The notes: generated by a model not told the origin, from the sequence alone. A stretch of 64,000 nucleotides of DNA from Robiginitalea aestuariiviva (GCF_029537735.1 NZ_JARPUQ010000003.1:183015-247014), one strand, 5' to 3'. Positions 52,637 through 61,719 are shown, counted from the stretch's first letter. A program made the numbers and translations.

Positions 52637-52666
52637 AAAACAGGGGCGAACGGGCTTTGGTTTCGG

Positions 52667-52696
52667 AAAAAAAAGAAGGCCGGATCAGATCCGGCC
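52667..52696 (-). terminator. Rho-independent terminator of the first flippase gene
   Basis: The stem GGCCGGA / TCCGGCC (52678-52684 with 52690-52696) has a 5-base loop. On the minus strand it is followed by TTC and eight T (52674-52667). It lies 30 bp after the stop of the flippase gene at 52727 and separates that gene from the GT4 promoter. Confidence 0.85.
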
Positions 52697-52726
52697 CCCG
52701 TAACGAACACGAAAAAAGCACTGGAG

Positions 52727-53962
52727 TTATTCACTCCGGTTAAATAGCATTAAGTAGGCGATTTGGAAGATTAGCAGGGCGGCCATGCAGATGATCTGGA
52801 TGTTTACGATTTCTTCCATGGTGTCGCAGATGGTAGACAGGAAGATGAGTTGTAAAAACCCATAATTGCAGGACAGCACCACAGGGATATAGTTGCGGAT
52901 AGCCACAAAGTGGTATACGATGATGTTGCTCAGGGAGAACAGGGACACCCCCAGGGCGTATTTCCAGAGCAGGGGGCTGATGTCCAGGTAGGCCCCGCCC
53001 AGCATAAAATTCATGATGTGCTGTGGAAACAGGCTGGCCCCGACAATCAGGACGCTGAAGACTCCGGCGGCAATCCCGAGCTGCCGGTAGAGCAGGTCCA
53101 GGCGCTCGTGCATGGTAACGGTTTGCCGTAGGTTGCGCAGCAGCATATAGGCCACAAACCCCCATCCGATAAAATAGATGGTCTGGCTCACCATTTTCAT
53201 GGCCATAAACTGGGAAGCGTCCAGGTTGGTGGCAAAGTGCTTTACAAAGAACACATCGCCCTGGTTGATAAAGTACTGGGTGAGTTGGGCAAAGAGCGAA
53301 AGGGCCAAAAAGCGGTTCAGTTCCTTTACCTCGGACAGGTTGGGGAAGGCTATGGCAGAGAATGGGTCCTTGCGCGTACGGATGGGCACCAGGCCCAGCA
53401 CAAAGGAAAGGACCATGCCCAGGGTCAGGATCAGGATGGGATCCCAGGGGGCCACCAGCAGAAGCACCAGGGTGAGCAGCAGTCGGGACCACAGCTCGGT
53501 GCCATAGGACATGGACAGGCCAAACAGGTCATTGCCTGCAAATTGCCTGCCGCGGGAGACGCACATAAAAAGGTATACCGGAAGCCCGAAGCCGAGGATC
53601 ACAAAGGTATAGGGGCTGGCGGCATTGAAAAAGTTCTGCAGGGAACCGGCAAAGAAGATCATGGCAAACCCCAGGACCAACCCGGCCAGGATGGCGCGGC
53701 GCCCTAGCAGCTGGATCATATGCTCCCGGCGCCCTTCTTCCAGTTGGGGCAATACCTGCGCCATGGTCAGTTGGAAGGTAAGTCCCAGGAAGGCAATCCC
53801 CATAACCAGGGTAAGGACCAGGGCCGCATCGGCAAAAAGGTCGGCCCCCAGCAGGCGGCCCATCACCAGGTTAAATACATAAACACCAAAGTGGACAAAG
53901 AGGATGCTGCCCAGGAAAACCTGTTCGGGAGCAAAGGACTTGGAGAGGGTGCGTGTGATCAT
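52727..53962 (-). CDS. Polysaccharide flippase-like membrane protein (Wzx/MATE-MVF type), paralogue 1
   Basis: A protein of 411 residues with about 12 transmembrane helices. The N-terminus (VFLGSILFVHFGVYVFNLVMGRLLG, ADAALVLTLVMGIAFLGLTFQLTMAQVL) shows the Wzx/PST pattern with the conserved GR-LG loop after helix 1. It should move a lipid-linked glycan across the inner membrane. It is a clear paralogue of the next gene upstream (54201-55439), sharing the same helix-1/2 pattern and length. It has its own promoter (copy 3) and its own terminator, so it is monocistronic. A soluble periplasmic partner was not seen. Confidence 0.85.
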   Translation of the reverse strand: MITRTLSKSFAPEQVFLGSILFVHFGVYVFNLVMGRLLGADLFADAALVLTLVMGIAFLGLTFQLTMAQVLPQLEEGRREHMIQLLGRRAILAGLVLGFAMIFFAGSLQNFFNAASPYTFVILGFGLPVYLFMCVSRGRQFAGNDLFGLSMSYGTELWSRLLLTLVLLLVAPWDPILILTLGMVLSFVLGLVPIRTRKDPFSAIAFPNLSEVKELNRFLALSLFAQLTQYFINQGDVFFVKHFATNLDASQFMAMKMVSQTIYFIGWGFVAYMLLRNLRQTVTMHERLDLLYRQLGIAAGVFSVLIVGASLFPQHIMNFMLGGAYLDISPLLWKYALGVSLFSLSNIIVYHFVAIRNYIPVVLSCNYGFLQLIFLSTICDTMEEIVNIQIICMAALLIFQIAYLMLFNRSE

Positions 53963-54002
53963 GGTTCAAATGTATTCTCGGGTTACTTTTTCATTTACCC
54001 TC

Positions 54003-54072
54003 CAAAACTCTTTAATTAAAGGAAGCCGGTCCGGCCGGCCGTGTTCAAATGCAACTTGGTGTAGACGAATGG
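54003..54072 (-). promoter_or_regulatory. AlgR/LytTR-type promoter, copy 3 (first flippase gene)
   Basis: On the minus strand CCATTCGTCTACA (54060-54072) precedes the -7-like GAGTTTTG (54003-54010) by exactly 49 bp. The second half-site 20-21 bp upstream is poorly conserved here. Copies 2 and 3 share GCATCT 9 bp before the core. Confidence 0.7.
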
Positions 54073-54152
54073 AATAGATGCAGCCATAAGCCGCTGTGCA
54101 CTTAGTCGGATTTTAACACCGTTCATAGAGGGAGTTAAGTCCTTTTTACAGC

Positions 54153-54175
54153 AAAAAACCCGGTAGTGGCCGGGT
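54153..54175 (-). terminator. Rho-independent terminator of the second flippase gene
   Basis: The stem ACCCGG / CCGGGT (54158-54163 with 54170-54175) with a 6-base loop is followed on the minus strand by six T (54158-54153). It lies 25 bp after the stop of the flippase gene at 54201. Confidence 0.85.
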
Positions 54176-54200
54176 CATATTTTTGTGGGAAAGTACAGGA

Positions 54201-55439
54201 TCAGGCCCGGGGGGCGCCCCGTAACAGGAAGTAGGCCAACTGTATAATCAGCAGGGTCCCCATACAGCCCACCTGCAGCCAGACTACGGCATCCAGGGTA
54301 GGGTGATAGGCGGCTACCGCCGTAATTTGCAAGGCCCCAAGGACGGCAGCGATCCACATGGGGGTATACTGGTCCAAAGACAGGAAGTAATAGGTAAACA
54401 GGTTGGCCAGGGCAAAACAAGCCGTAGCCAGGGCATAGGGGCCCAGCAGGCCGGCCAGTTCCAGGTAGGCTTCTCCGAACAGCAGGCGAATGGTGGCCTC
54501 GGGGAAGAGGAAGCAACCCAAAACGGCCGCCCCGGAAAACAACCCTACCATCAGGCCGTGGCGCATCAGCAGCGGGCGGGTATCCACCCCGTTTTTCCGC
54601 TGGCGGATCACCTCCGGCAACAGCACCATCACAAACATCCAGGTTACAAAGTACACTACCCGCCCCACCAGGGCCAGGGAGGCGTATTGCCCGGCCGTAT
54701 GCGGGTCGAAGAAATGGGTAACCAGCACCATATCCCCGTTGTTGATCAGGATCTGGGAACACTCGTAGAGGGCGGTCATCCCTATAAAGCGGTACACCAG
54801 GGTTCGGTCTGCGGGCAGCGGAGCCTCCACAGCCCGTGCCTTATCCTGTACCACACCGCGGGGTGCCACCCACCCGAAAAGAAAGGAGGCGGCAATGCCC
54901 ACCCCAACCGCCAGAGCAGAAGGCAGGAGCCACAGCAACAGGGCGGTAAGCAGCAGGCGGGCCCACATTTCGGCCTGGTAGCTTACGGACAGCCCGATAA
55001 AATCCTGGGCACCCTGCTGCCGGCCCCGGGAAAAGCTCATCCCAAAATACAGGGGGATACCCAGGCCAAATGCGATAAAGGGCAGCCCATTTTCAAAATG
55101 GAACCAGCTTGCCAGGTAGGGGTGGGTCAGCACCATGGCCAGGCCAATGGCGACCCCGGCCCAAAGGGCGCGTTTGCGGAACCAGCCGTGAAAGCGATCC
55201 CAGCGCGAGCCATCCCATTCGCTGCGGTATTTGGCGGCGGTGAGCTGTACGGTCATCCCGATAAAGGCCACCACCAGTAATAAGGTAATCAGCAGGGCGG
55301 CTCGGGCAAAGGCCTCGGGCCCCAGCCACCGGCCCAGGATCAGGTTGTAGAGGTAGTTCCCCCCGTTAACCAACAGGGCGCTGAGCATAAAGATGCGCTG
55401 GGGGCTGAGTTGCCGCGCCAGCAATACGGTTGAGCGCAT
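54201..55439 (-). CDS. Polysaccharide flippase-like membrane protein (Wzx/MATE-MVF type), paralogue 2
   Basis: A protein of 412 residues. The start MRSTVLLARQLSPQRIF is chosen because the -7 box at 55485-55492 puts the transcript start near 55480, downstream of the ATG of the longer frame (55487). About 12 helices; the first segment FMLSALLVNGGNYLYNLILGRWLGPEAFARAALL closely parallels that of paralogue 1 (VFNLVMGRLLGADLFADAAL). Two such genes side by side, each with the same regulatory element, indicate an old tandem duplication with retained co-regulation. The pair may act as a heterodimer or serve two glycans. Confidence 0.85.
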   Translation of the reverse strand: MRSTVLLARQLSPQRIFMLSALLVNGGNYLYNLILGRWLGPEAFARAALLITLLLVVAFIGMTVQLTAAKYRSEWDGSRWDRFHGWFRKRALWAGVAIGLAMVLTHPYLASWFHFENGLPFIAFGLGIPLYFGMSFSRGRQQGAQDFIGLSVSYQAEMWARLLLTALLLWLLPSALAVGVGIAASFLFGWVAPRGVVQDKARAVEAPLPADRTLVYRFIGMTALYECSQILINNGDMVLVTHFFDPHTAGQYASLALVGRVVYFVTWMFVMVLLPEVIRQRKNGVDTRPLLMRHGLMVGLFSGAAVLGCFLFPEATIRLLFGEAYLELAGLLGPYALATACFALANLFTYYFLSLDQYTPMWIAAVLGALQITAVAAYHPTLDAVVWLQVGCMGTLLIIQLAYFLLRGAPRA

Positions 55440-55484
55440 GAATCCGGTTTTATCCGGAGCACCTCCATGCCCCGGAATTCCCAA

Positions 55485-55554
55485 CAAAATTGGGCGCTTT
55501 AGCCCTTGTTCAGGGCTGGCGTTCGCCGGATGCCCTATTACTGTAGACGAACGG
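55485..55554 (-). promoter_or_regulatory. AlgR/LytTR-type promoter, copy 4 (second flippase gene)
   Basis: On the minus strand CCGTTCGTCTACA (55542-55554), containing an exact AlgR consensus CCGTTCGTC, precedes the -7-like CAATTTTG (55485-55492) by exactly 49 bp. A weak half-site lies 21 bp upstream (55563-55575). The divergent TPR/barrel gene starts 104 bp away, with its own -7-like TACTTTTA at 55591-55598. Confidence 0.72.
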
Positions 55555-55658
55555 GAGGTAACTGACTTCCAAAAAGGAAGGGGGTGGAAGTACTTTTATA
55601 CCAGGGATTTAGAGGCACAAAAAACGCCCGTAATCCCTGGAATGCAACCCTATGACCT

Positions 55659-57719
55659 ATGCTTGTAAAACGAATCTTTTACGCCCTGCTGTTGGGCCTG
55701 CCCCTGGCAGGACTACAGGCCCAGCCTTCCATGGAAGCGGGCTTTGCCCTGCTGGAAGCGGGAAACTACCAAAGCGCCGCTGCCTTTTTTGACGCCTACC
55801 TGCAGGCCGATCCGGCCAACCGCACCGCCCGTTTATGCCTGGGCCGGGCCGTGGGCCTGGACGGGGCCCCGGGGCGTGCCCGTGGGATTTTCTCTGAATT
55901 GCTGGAGCAGTACCCGGGCGACCTGGAACTGGAACTGAACTATGCCGAAGCCCTGCTCTGGGACGGGCGGTATGCCGAGGCCAAACCCTATTACCAGGAA
56001 CTGATGACCCGGTACCCGAAGCAATTCGGGGTCCTGCTCGGGCTGGCCAATACGCTTTCCAACCTGAAAGAATATCCCCGGGCGGATTCCCTGGTTACCC
56101 TGGCCCTGGGTCTTCAACCGGGAAATCCGGAGGCGCTCACCTCCCAAAAATACATCCGGATGGGATGGGCGTACCAGGCCATGCAGGGGCAACAATACGC
56201 CAGGGCGGAAGCCCTGCTGGATACCCTGCGGCTGGCACGACCCGGGGATCGGGACGTACACCACCTGCGCGCGGATTATTTCCTGCAAACCAAGGCGTAT
56301 GGGCAGGCACAGGCGTGTTACACCACCCTGGAGGCCCTGGGTGATACCCTGCTAGCCTGGCGGGGCCGCGCCCTGGCCTGGCACCTGCAAGGCCGTCCGG
56401 CTAAAGCCCTGGAATGGGCCCGCAAGGGATGGGAGCAGGTACAGGAAAGGCCTGCAGATACCCAGTATTGGCCGGCCTGGGAACGCTATGTGCAGGCCCT
56501 GATCTGGAACCGGCGTTATGGCAAGGCTCGTATCGAATTGCGGAGGCAAAAGGCCGTTGCCCCCAGCGGTACCCATGCCGCCCTTTCGGCAACCCTGGAA
56601 ATGTACACCGGGCAGTTTCGGAAAAGCCTGAACGCCTATGATCGCCTGCTGCATGCAGACAGCAGCTCATTTGACGGCTTGCTGGGACGGGCCAATGCCC
56701 TCTTTGCCGCGGACCGGCCCGTGGAGGCCCTGGCGGCAGGCTGGCGGGCTTCACGTATCTTCACCGGCCAGCAGGATGTACAGCAATTTGTGGAGAAAGT
56801 CCGCAATGGGTTTTCCCCTGAGGTATCCAATACCTCGGGCGTGAGTTTTGACAACGGGAAAAACCAGGCCTATTTCAGCACCTTCCAGGTGCGCCTGCCG
56901 CTTTCCGGTCGCTGGGAAGCCGGGTTGCAGTTCGGGCAGCGCCTGACGGAGAACCGCGTGGCGGGTATCCGCGCAGAGACCCAATCGGCCCAGGCCTCCA
57001 TACGCCTGAAGATGATGCCCCATACCGTCTTGCAGGCCTCCCTGGGCGGGTTTAAGACGTTGCTTTCCGAAGGCGGGGTGTTCCGGCCGGAAGGCCGACT
57101 GGGGTTGCAGTTCCAACCCTTTCCACGACAGAACGCCGAGGTGTTCTACCAACGCAAGGTGCAGGATTTCAACGCACAACTCCTGGCGCAAAACCTCCTG
57201 ATGGAACAAATGGGGGGCAACTACCACCTGAAAACTACCTTTGGTCTGGGCTTTTTTGGCCAGTGGATCCACCAGCGCCAAAGTGACAAAAATACCGGGG
57301 ATGCGGTCTTCGCTTCCCTCTATGCGGAACCGCTCACCAAACCCGTGCTCAAACTGGGGGTAAACGGGCAGTACCTGGGTTTTGCCCAACAACGGCCCGA
57401 ACAGTATTTCAGCCCTGGGCGCTATGTAGCCTGGGACGGTTTTGCGGAATACCGCCCGGACCTGGGAGAGAAAACCCGCCTGATGGCCATGGCGGCCCTG
57501 GGGGCACAGCGCATAGAGGCCCTGCCTGCACAGGGTACCTTTCGGGCCCGCCTGGAGTTCACCCGCCTCTGGGGCAAACGTTGGGAAACCGCTCTGTACG
57601 GGCAGTACAGCAGCCAGGCCTCCAGCAATGCAGCGGGGTTTGAATTCGGGGAAGCGGGATTTCGAATCCGTTACCGGGTCGCTAAGCTGTTATTCAACCC
57701 GGAGAAGGGATTAAAGTAA
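55659..57719 (+). CDS. TPR / outer-membrane beta-barrel protein, probable polysaccharide export or assembly component
   Basis: A protein of 686 residues with a signal peptide (MLVKRIFYALLLGLPLAGLQAQ). TPR repeats fill about 25-400 (FALLEAGNYQSAAAFFDAYLQADP, YAEALLWDGRYAEAKPYYQELMTRYP and others). From about 415 to the end, amphipathic beta strands form a barrel (AYFSTFQVRLPLSGRWEAGLQFGQRL ... FRIRYRVAKLLF). This TPR-plus-barrel build is that of YaiO and of the PgaA/BcsC exporters, so an outer-membrane export or docking role for the polysaccharide made by the neighbouring genes is likely. The gene converges with the LytTR gene, overlapping it by 9 bp. Confidence 0.82.
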   Translation: MLVKRIFYALLLGLPLAGLQAQPSMEAGFALLEAGNYQSAAAFFDAYLQADPANRTARLCLGRAVGLDGAPGRARGIFSELLEQYPGDLELELNYAEALLWDGRYAEAKPYYQELMTRYPKQFGVLLGLANTLSNLKEYPRADSLVTLALGLQPGNPEALTSQKYIRMGWAYQAMQGQQYARAEALLDTLRLARPGDRDVHHLRADYFLQTKAYGQAQACYTTLEALGDTLLAWRGRALAWHLQGRPAKALEWARKGWEQVQERPADTQYWPAWERYVQALIWNRRYGKARIELRRQKAVAPSGTHAALSATLEMYTGQFRKSLNAYDRLLHADSSSFDGLLGRANALFAADRPVEALAAGWRASRIFTGQQDVQQFVEKVRNGFSPEVSNTSGVSFDNGKNQAYFSTFQVRLPLSGRWEAGLQFGQRLTENRVAGIRAETQSAQASIRLKMMPHTVLQASLGGFKTLLSEGGVFRPEGRLGLQFQPFPRQNAEVFYQRKVQDFNAQLLAQNLLMEQMGGNYHLKTTFGLGFFGQWIHQRQSDKNTGDAVFASLYAEPLTKPVLKLGVNGQYLGFAQQRPEQYFSPGRYVAWDGFAEYRPDLGEKTRLMAMAALGAQRIEALPAQGTFRARLEFTRLWGKRWETALYGQYSSQASSNAAGFEFGEAGFRIRYRVAKLLFNPEKGLK

Positions 57720-58433
57720 ATTCAGGCGGCGCATCAGTTCCGGCCGGTTGGAACGGCTGATGGGGATCACGTGCTTACCGATCAGCACGCTGTTGTCCTC
57801 GATGTCGATGATGCGCTTCAGGTTGATGATATAAGAGCGGTGAATCTGCAAAAAGATGCTCTCCGGCAGTTTGCCCTTGATGCTTTTCAGGGTATTGTGC
57901 ACCCGGATGATCTCCTTCTCCGTCTTGACCTGGATGTAGTCGCCTTCGGCCTCAATTACCAGAATGTCCTCGAACAGGATTTTGATCAGGCGGCGGTCGA
58001 TATTCACGAACAATTCATTACCGTGTTCCCCGGATTTGGGGGCAGGAGCATTGGATGAGGCCTCCCCGGCCGGCTTCTGCTTGAGTTGGGCCCGGACCTT
58101 GTCCACCGCCTTGGCAAAGCGTTCCGGCAGCACCGGCTTTACCAGGTAATCTACTACGGAGTTGTACTCATAAGATTCCAGGGCAAACTGGGCATCGGAG
58201 GTGGTCAGCACTACCTTTGGGGGGTGGCGTACCGTCTCTATAAAGTCAAAACCTGTAAATCCCGGCATGTGGATATCCAGAAAGGCCGCATCAACCTCGT
58301 CCTTGTTCAGGAACTTGATGGCGTCTATGGCATTTTCAAATTCCGCAATCACATCCAGGTCCGGGATGCCCTCGCAGAGTTGGCGGATAATGGCACGGGC
58401 CGCGGCTTCATCGTCGATGATAATACAGGTCAT
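57711..58433 (-). CDS. LytTR-family response regulator (AlgR/LytR type)
   Basis: A protein of 240 residues. A receiver domain (1-118) has Asp7/Asp8, phosphoacceptor Asp53 in AAFLDIHMPG, Thr in VVLTTSD and Lys99 in YLVKPV. A charged linker (about 120-140) leads to a LytTR DNA-binding domain (142-240: ILFEDILVIEAEGDYIQVKTE, IRVHNTLKSIKGKLPESIFLQIHRSYIINLKRI, VLIGKHVIPISRSNRPELMRRLN). LytTR proteins bind tandem 9-13 bp direct repeats; AlgR prefers CCGTTCGTC. Five matching elements lie in front of genes in this locus, including its own operon, so this is their most likely regulator. It is the last gene of the sensory operon, 3 bp after the Hpt gene. Confidence 0.95.
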   Translation of the reverse strand: MTCIIIDDEAAARAIIRQLCEGIPDLDVIAEFENAIDAIKFLNKDEVDAAFLDIHMPGFTGFDFIETVRHPPKVVLTTSDAQFALESYEYNSVVDYLVKPVLPERFAKAVDKVRAQLKQKPAGEASSNAPAPKSGEHGNELFVNIDRRLIKILFEDILVIEAEGDYIQVKTEKEIIRVHNTLKSIKGKLPESIFLQIHRSYIINLKRIIDIEDNSVLIGKHVIPISRSNRPELMRRLNLL

Positions 58434-58436
58434 AGT

Positions 58437-58754
58437 CTAGAGTTCGTTTAAGAACTGCGCCATGCAGTCCAGTAATTCCCCAAATTCGGCAGGGTAGGCA
58501 TCCCGGCCTTCCCGAAGGTGTTCTTCGTAGTCTTCGGCCAGGGCATATCCCTTTTTCAGGCCTAAAATACTGATTTTGTGCTTTAGCTTATGCACCATGA
58601 GCCGGGCTTCTTCGAAATCCCCTTCCTGCAGGGCTTTTTCGTAAGCCTGCCGCTCTCCGGGGAACTCGGATTTCAGGATGCCCGTAAAGCGTTCTCGGAA
58701 TTCCAGGTTGTCCCCGGCCAGGGCGTTCAGGTAATCCATATTGGGGGTTTCCAT
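58437..58754 (-). CDS. Hpt-domain phosphotransfer protein
   Basis: A protein of 105 residues, a stand-alone histidine phosphotransfer domain. The motif VHKLKHKISILGL places the phosphorylated His at residue 55 with Lys58 at the usual +3 position, on the second helix of a four-helix bundle. It is located between the kinase (5-bp gap) and the LytTR gene (3-bp gap). The kinase lacks its own receiver, so this protein may take phosphate from one receiver (for example the single-domain regulator at 61720) and pass it to another, such as the LytTR protein or the receiver-glycosyltransferase fusion. The routing is an inference. A Met at 58739 is an alternative start. Confidence 0.9.
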   Translation of the reverse strand: METPNMDYLNALAGDNLEFRERFTGILKSEFPGERQAYEKALQEGDFEEARLMVHKLKHKISILGLKKGYALAEDYEEHLREGRDAYPAEFGELLDCMAQFLNEL

Positions 58755-58759
58755 ATTGC

Positions 58760-61126
58760 TTATTGCTTCCTTATAGTAAAAGTAAAGGTGGTGCCCTGCC
58801 CCGGAGTACTGGCTACCCGTACTTCGCCCCCGTGGAGTTCGGTGATTTTCTTAACGATGGACAAACCAATACCTGTGCCTTTTCGCTTCCCTGAAATGGA
58901 CTGGAACATCTGGAAGATCTTCTGGTGGTATTCCGGGGGGATACCCACCCCGTTGTCCTCCACGTAGAATTCCCAGAAGTCCCCAATATCGCGGCAGCCC
59001 ACGGTTACCAGGCCTTCCGGATTTTCAATGTGGGTTACGGCATTGCTGAGCAGGTTTTGGAACAACTGGTGCATCTGGGCCGGGATGGCCCGGATCACCG
59101 GAAGCTCATCCATAATCACAATGCGCACATGGTCTGGAATAAAAATAATTTCACGGATATTGGAAACCACCTGGTTCAGGTCTACTTCTTCCTGGGCTGC
59201 AGCATCCTGCTGAATACTGGAATAGCGCAGGATATCGTCAATCAGGTGGTCCATCCCCTCAATCTTGTCCTGCATCATCTGCAGTTGTAATTGGCCTTCG
59301 GGCCCCAGCTTGTCCCGGTAGTCTTCCTGCATCCAGCTCACCAGGGCATTTACGGAACGCAGGGGGGATTTCAGGTCGTGGGATACGATATGGGCGTACT
59401 CGCTCAACTCCCGGTTACTGGCCTGGAGTTCTTTCAGCAGGAGTTCCTTTTGGGCTTCGAGTTCCTTTTGCATGGTCACATCCAGGTGGATGCCGATGGT
59501 CCCGGCCAGCCGGCCTTTTTCGTCGTAACGGGGCGCCCCGCTCACCAGCCAGTATTTGCGTTCCCCCTTTTTGGTGGCCACTTCCACCTCGTAGGAATCC
59601 GAATATCCTTTCTTGCGCCGCTCGAGCATTTCAGGGATGATTTCCTTGTTGCTTACCCGAAGGATTTCCGTGGCAGTCTGGCCCAGCAGCTCGGTTTCGC
59701 CATAGCCGCTCATCTGGCTGAAGCGCTTGTTGACCATCTGGATGGTATCGTCCAGGTCTACCTCGATCATCCCCAGGTTCATATTGGCAATAATGCTGCC
59801 GTATTTGTTGCGTTCCTGTTCTATGGTTTGCTTGTAAAGGCGGGGCAGGGTAACATCTGAATAGGTCCAGAGGTGGCCCTGGTAATGCTCGTCCGAATAA
59901 ATGGGAATATAATCCCGTTCCAGGATACGGCCGTCCTTCAGGAGCAGCTCCTCCCCATGCACCAGTTCCCGGGCCTTCAGGATTTCATCGATGCGATCCA
60001 GGAAACCGTTTTCATCTTCAAAAAGCCCCATACTCTGGCGTGCGGCTGTATCGCAATCGTACCCTTTGAGGGACTCCGGGGGTGCGGTGATGCCAAAAAT
60101 GTCGCAGAATTGCTGGTTGGTCAGGGCAATTTTGCGATCCTGGTCCTCCAGCAACACGGCCGTGTTCAGGTTTTCAATCAGGTTGGAGAGCCGGCTCTCG
60201 GAGGCGTGTATTTTCAATTCTGCCTCCCGTTGGCGGGTGATGTCTTCCAATATCTTTACCCGGTATACCTCTTTACCATTTTTATCCCTAACCGCACTTA
60301 CGGTGGCTTTGGCGAGGATGTTCCGCCCATCGGCACGGACATACCGTTTAACCAGGTGGTAGGTATCCCGTGTTCCTCTGGCCATTTCCCTTTCCAGCCG
60401 GGCGCCAAGGTCCGGATCTTCCGGTGTGGACAGGGAAGCGAGTTTTTTCCCGATCACCTCCTGGTGCGGATACCCGGTGAGTACCTCAAAGGCATGGTTG
60501 GCTTTGATGATTTGGCCGTCCACAGTAAGGACAATCCCCAGGGGGGAGTGGTCCACAATGATGTCGAGTTGCTGTTTCTGTTCCCGGATCAGGTCGGCTG
60601 CTTCCCGTTCCCGGGTAATGTCGCGGATAATACCCTGGGCAGCAACCGGCTTGTTGTCCCGGTCGTAAATGACACTGCCATTGATCTGCACAAAGGGTTC
60701 GTGCCCGGGGGCCACCTGTATGCGGGCTACGTAATTTTTCAGGAAACCGTCCCGGAAGAGCTGCCTGAGGGAATCCCGGGTGTATTGCTCGTAATCCGGG
60801 TGGACCAGCTCTGTAAGGTTCTTCGGGTTTTTCGCATGGTCGAACCCCAGGAATTCCTTGGCGGCGCTGTTCATGCGGATCACATTCCCATAGGTGTCCA
60901 TCACCACATAGGGATCCACAATATTCACAAAGATTCCCTGCAGCTCGGCGGTTTTCTCACTGAGTAGCCCCTCCAGTTGCTCGTTGGCTTCCTTCAGTTG
61001 GCGGGCCGTGTCGAACAGCTCCCTGGATTTGACCTCCAGGATGCTTTCCGCCTGCCGCCGGGCTTTTTTTTGGCGCTCCAACGCCCGCTCCAGGATTTCA
61101 ATCCGGTTTTCAGCCATTGCGGACAA
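58760..61126 (-). CDS. Soluble multi-PAS sensor histidine kinase, H-NOX partner
   Basis: A protein of 788 residues with no transmembrane segment, hence cytoplasmic. An N-terminal coiled coil (about 5-62) is followed by four PAS domains (about 65-175, 190-300, 315-430, 445-560; DITREREA, DITRQREA, SDVTLPR and LDVTMQKE mark their C-terminal caps). The kinase core has an H box HIVSHDLKSPLRS with phospho-acceptor His583, an N box (LFQNLLSNAVTHIENP), and G boxes (DNGVGIPPE, GTGIGLSIVKKI). It has no receiver domain. It overlaps the H-NOX gene by up to 17 bp, the standard genetic sign of an H-NOX-regulated kinase. The ATG at 61117 (MAEN) is an alternative start. Confidence 0.93.
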   Translation of the reverse strand: MSAMAENRIEILERALERQKKARRQAESILEVKSRELFDTARQLKEANEQLEGLLSEKTAELQGIFVNIVDPYVVMDTYGNVIRMNSAAKEFLGFDHAKNPKNLTELVHPDYEQYTRDSLRQLFRDGFLKNYVARIQVAPGHEPFVQINGSVIYDRDNKPVAAQGIIRDITREREAADLIREQKQQLDIIVDHSPLGIVLTVDGQIIKANHAFEVLTGYPHQEVIGKKLASLSTPEDPDLGARLEREMARGTRDTYHLVKRYVRADGRNILAKATVSAVRDKNGKEVYRVKILEDITRQREAELKIHASESRLSNLIENLNTAVLLEDQDRKIALTNQQFCDIFGITAPPESLKGYDCDTAARQSMGLFEDENGFLDRIDEILKARELVHGEELLLKDGRILERDYIPIYSDEHYQGHLWTYSDVTLPRLYKQTIEQERNKYGSIIANMNLGMIEVDLDDTIQMVNKRFSQMSGYGETELLGQTATEILRVSNKEIIPEMLERRKKGYSDSYEVEVATKKGERKYWLVSGAPRYDEKGRLAGTIGIHLDVTMQKELEAQKELLLKELQASNRELSEYAHIVSHDLKSPLRSVNALVSWMQEDYRDKLGPEGQLQLQMMQDKIEGMDHLIDDILRYSSIQQDAAAQEEVDLNQVVSNIREIIFIPDHVRIVIMDELPVIRAIPAQMHQLFQNLLSNAVTHIENPEGLVTVGCRDIGDFWEFYVEDNGVGIPPEYHQKIFQMFQSISGKRKGTGIGLSIVKKITELHGGEVRVASTPGQGTTFTFTIRKQ

Positions 61127-61652
61127 TCTGAAATTCTACTTTGGTACCGTTAGGTTCAAGTAACTTGTAGGTTACCTGGGCATGCTGGTCAAAGTGCTGG
61201 AAGCAACTTTCCATCAGCCCGTGAGCAATAGCGTACAGGCCCCGTTCGGACTGGTAGACCAGGGTCAGATGGTCCGGATTCCGGTCCAGAATGGTGAAGG
61301 TGGGCAACTGGGCCTCCGGGTAGAGTTTGCGCACCTGCACATGAATGTGGTCTTCAATGCCGTAAATCAGTTCCAAGGGGTCCTTATAACTGGCAATGAC
61401 CTCGGGGTGGGCCTTTCCCAGGCCTCCAAACAAGTAGTGCCCGAAAGCGTACAACAGGGATCCAGGGTCCATTTCAACGGTCTGGCTTAAGGCGGTTAGC
61501 AAAGACACCATTTCGTTAAAATCGTAGGTGCCCACGGCGGTATATACCCCGCCGGATTCCAGGGAGGTGTTTTCCAGGATCTGGTCTGCCACTTCCAGGC
61601 CGAATTTTTCTTCTACCATCTCCAGAAACTCGGTAAAAATGATCCCTTTCAT
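61110..61652 (-). CDS. H-NOX (HNOB) heme nitric-oxide/oxygen sensor
   Basis: A protein of 180 residues, the stand-alone bacterial H-NOX length. Starting MKGIIFTEFLEMVEEKFG, it carries the proximal haem ligand His104 in HIHVQVRKLYP with the conserved Pro112, and the propionate-binding YxSxR motif as Tyr133-Ser135-Arg137 (YQSER). All haem-binding hallmarks are therefore intact. H-NOX proteins bind NO (and in some cases O2) and inhibit or activate a co-encoded kinase. The overlap with the kinase gene makes that partner clear. It follows the single-domain response regulator by 67 bp. Whether it binds oxygen depends on distal-pocket residues that cannot be judged here. Confidence 0.96.
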   Translation of the reverse strand: MKGIIFTEFLEMVEEKFGLEVADQILENTSLESGGVYTAVGTYDFNEMVSLLTALSQTVEMDPGSLLYAFGHYLFGGLGKAHPEVIASYKDPLELIYGIEDHIHVQVRKLYPEAQLPTFTILDRNPDHLTLVYQSERGLYAIAHGLMESCFQHFDQHAQVTYKLLEPNGTKVEFQIVRNG

Positions 61653-61719
61653 ATTTGGGTGGGTGTTGAGTTCTTACATTAAACATTTCCGGAACCTCAG
61701 GGATTCCGCTTCGGATGTC

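Noticed and set aside
53967-53974. A perfect TACATTTG octamer on the minus strand just before the first flippase gene
   Set aside because: It ends 4 bp before the ATG and does not sit at 49 bp from the regulatory element, whereas GAGTTTTG at 54003-54010 does. Kept as a possible secondary box only.
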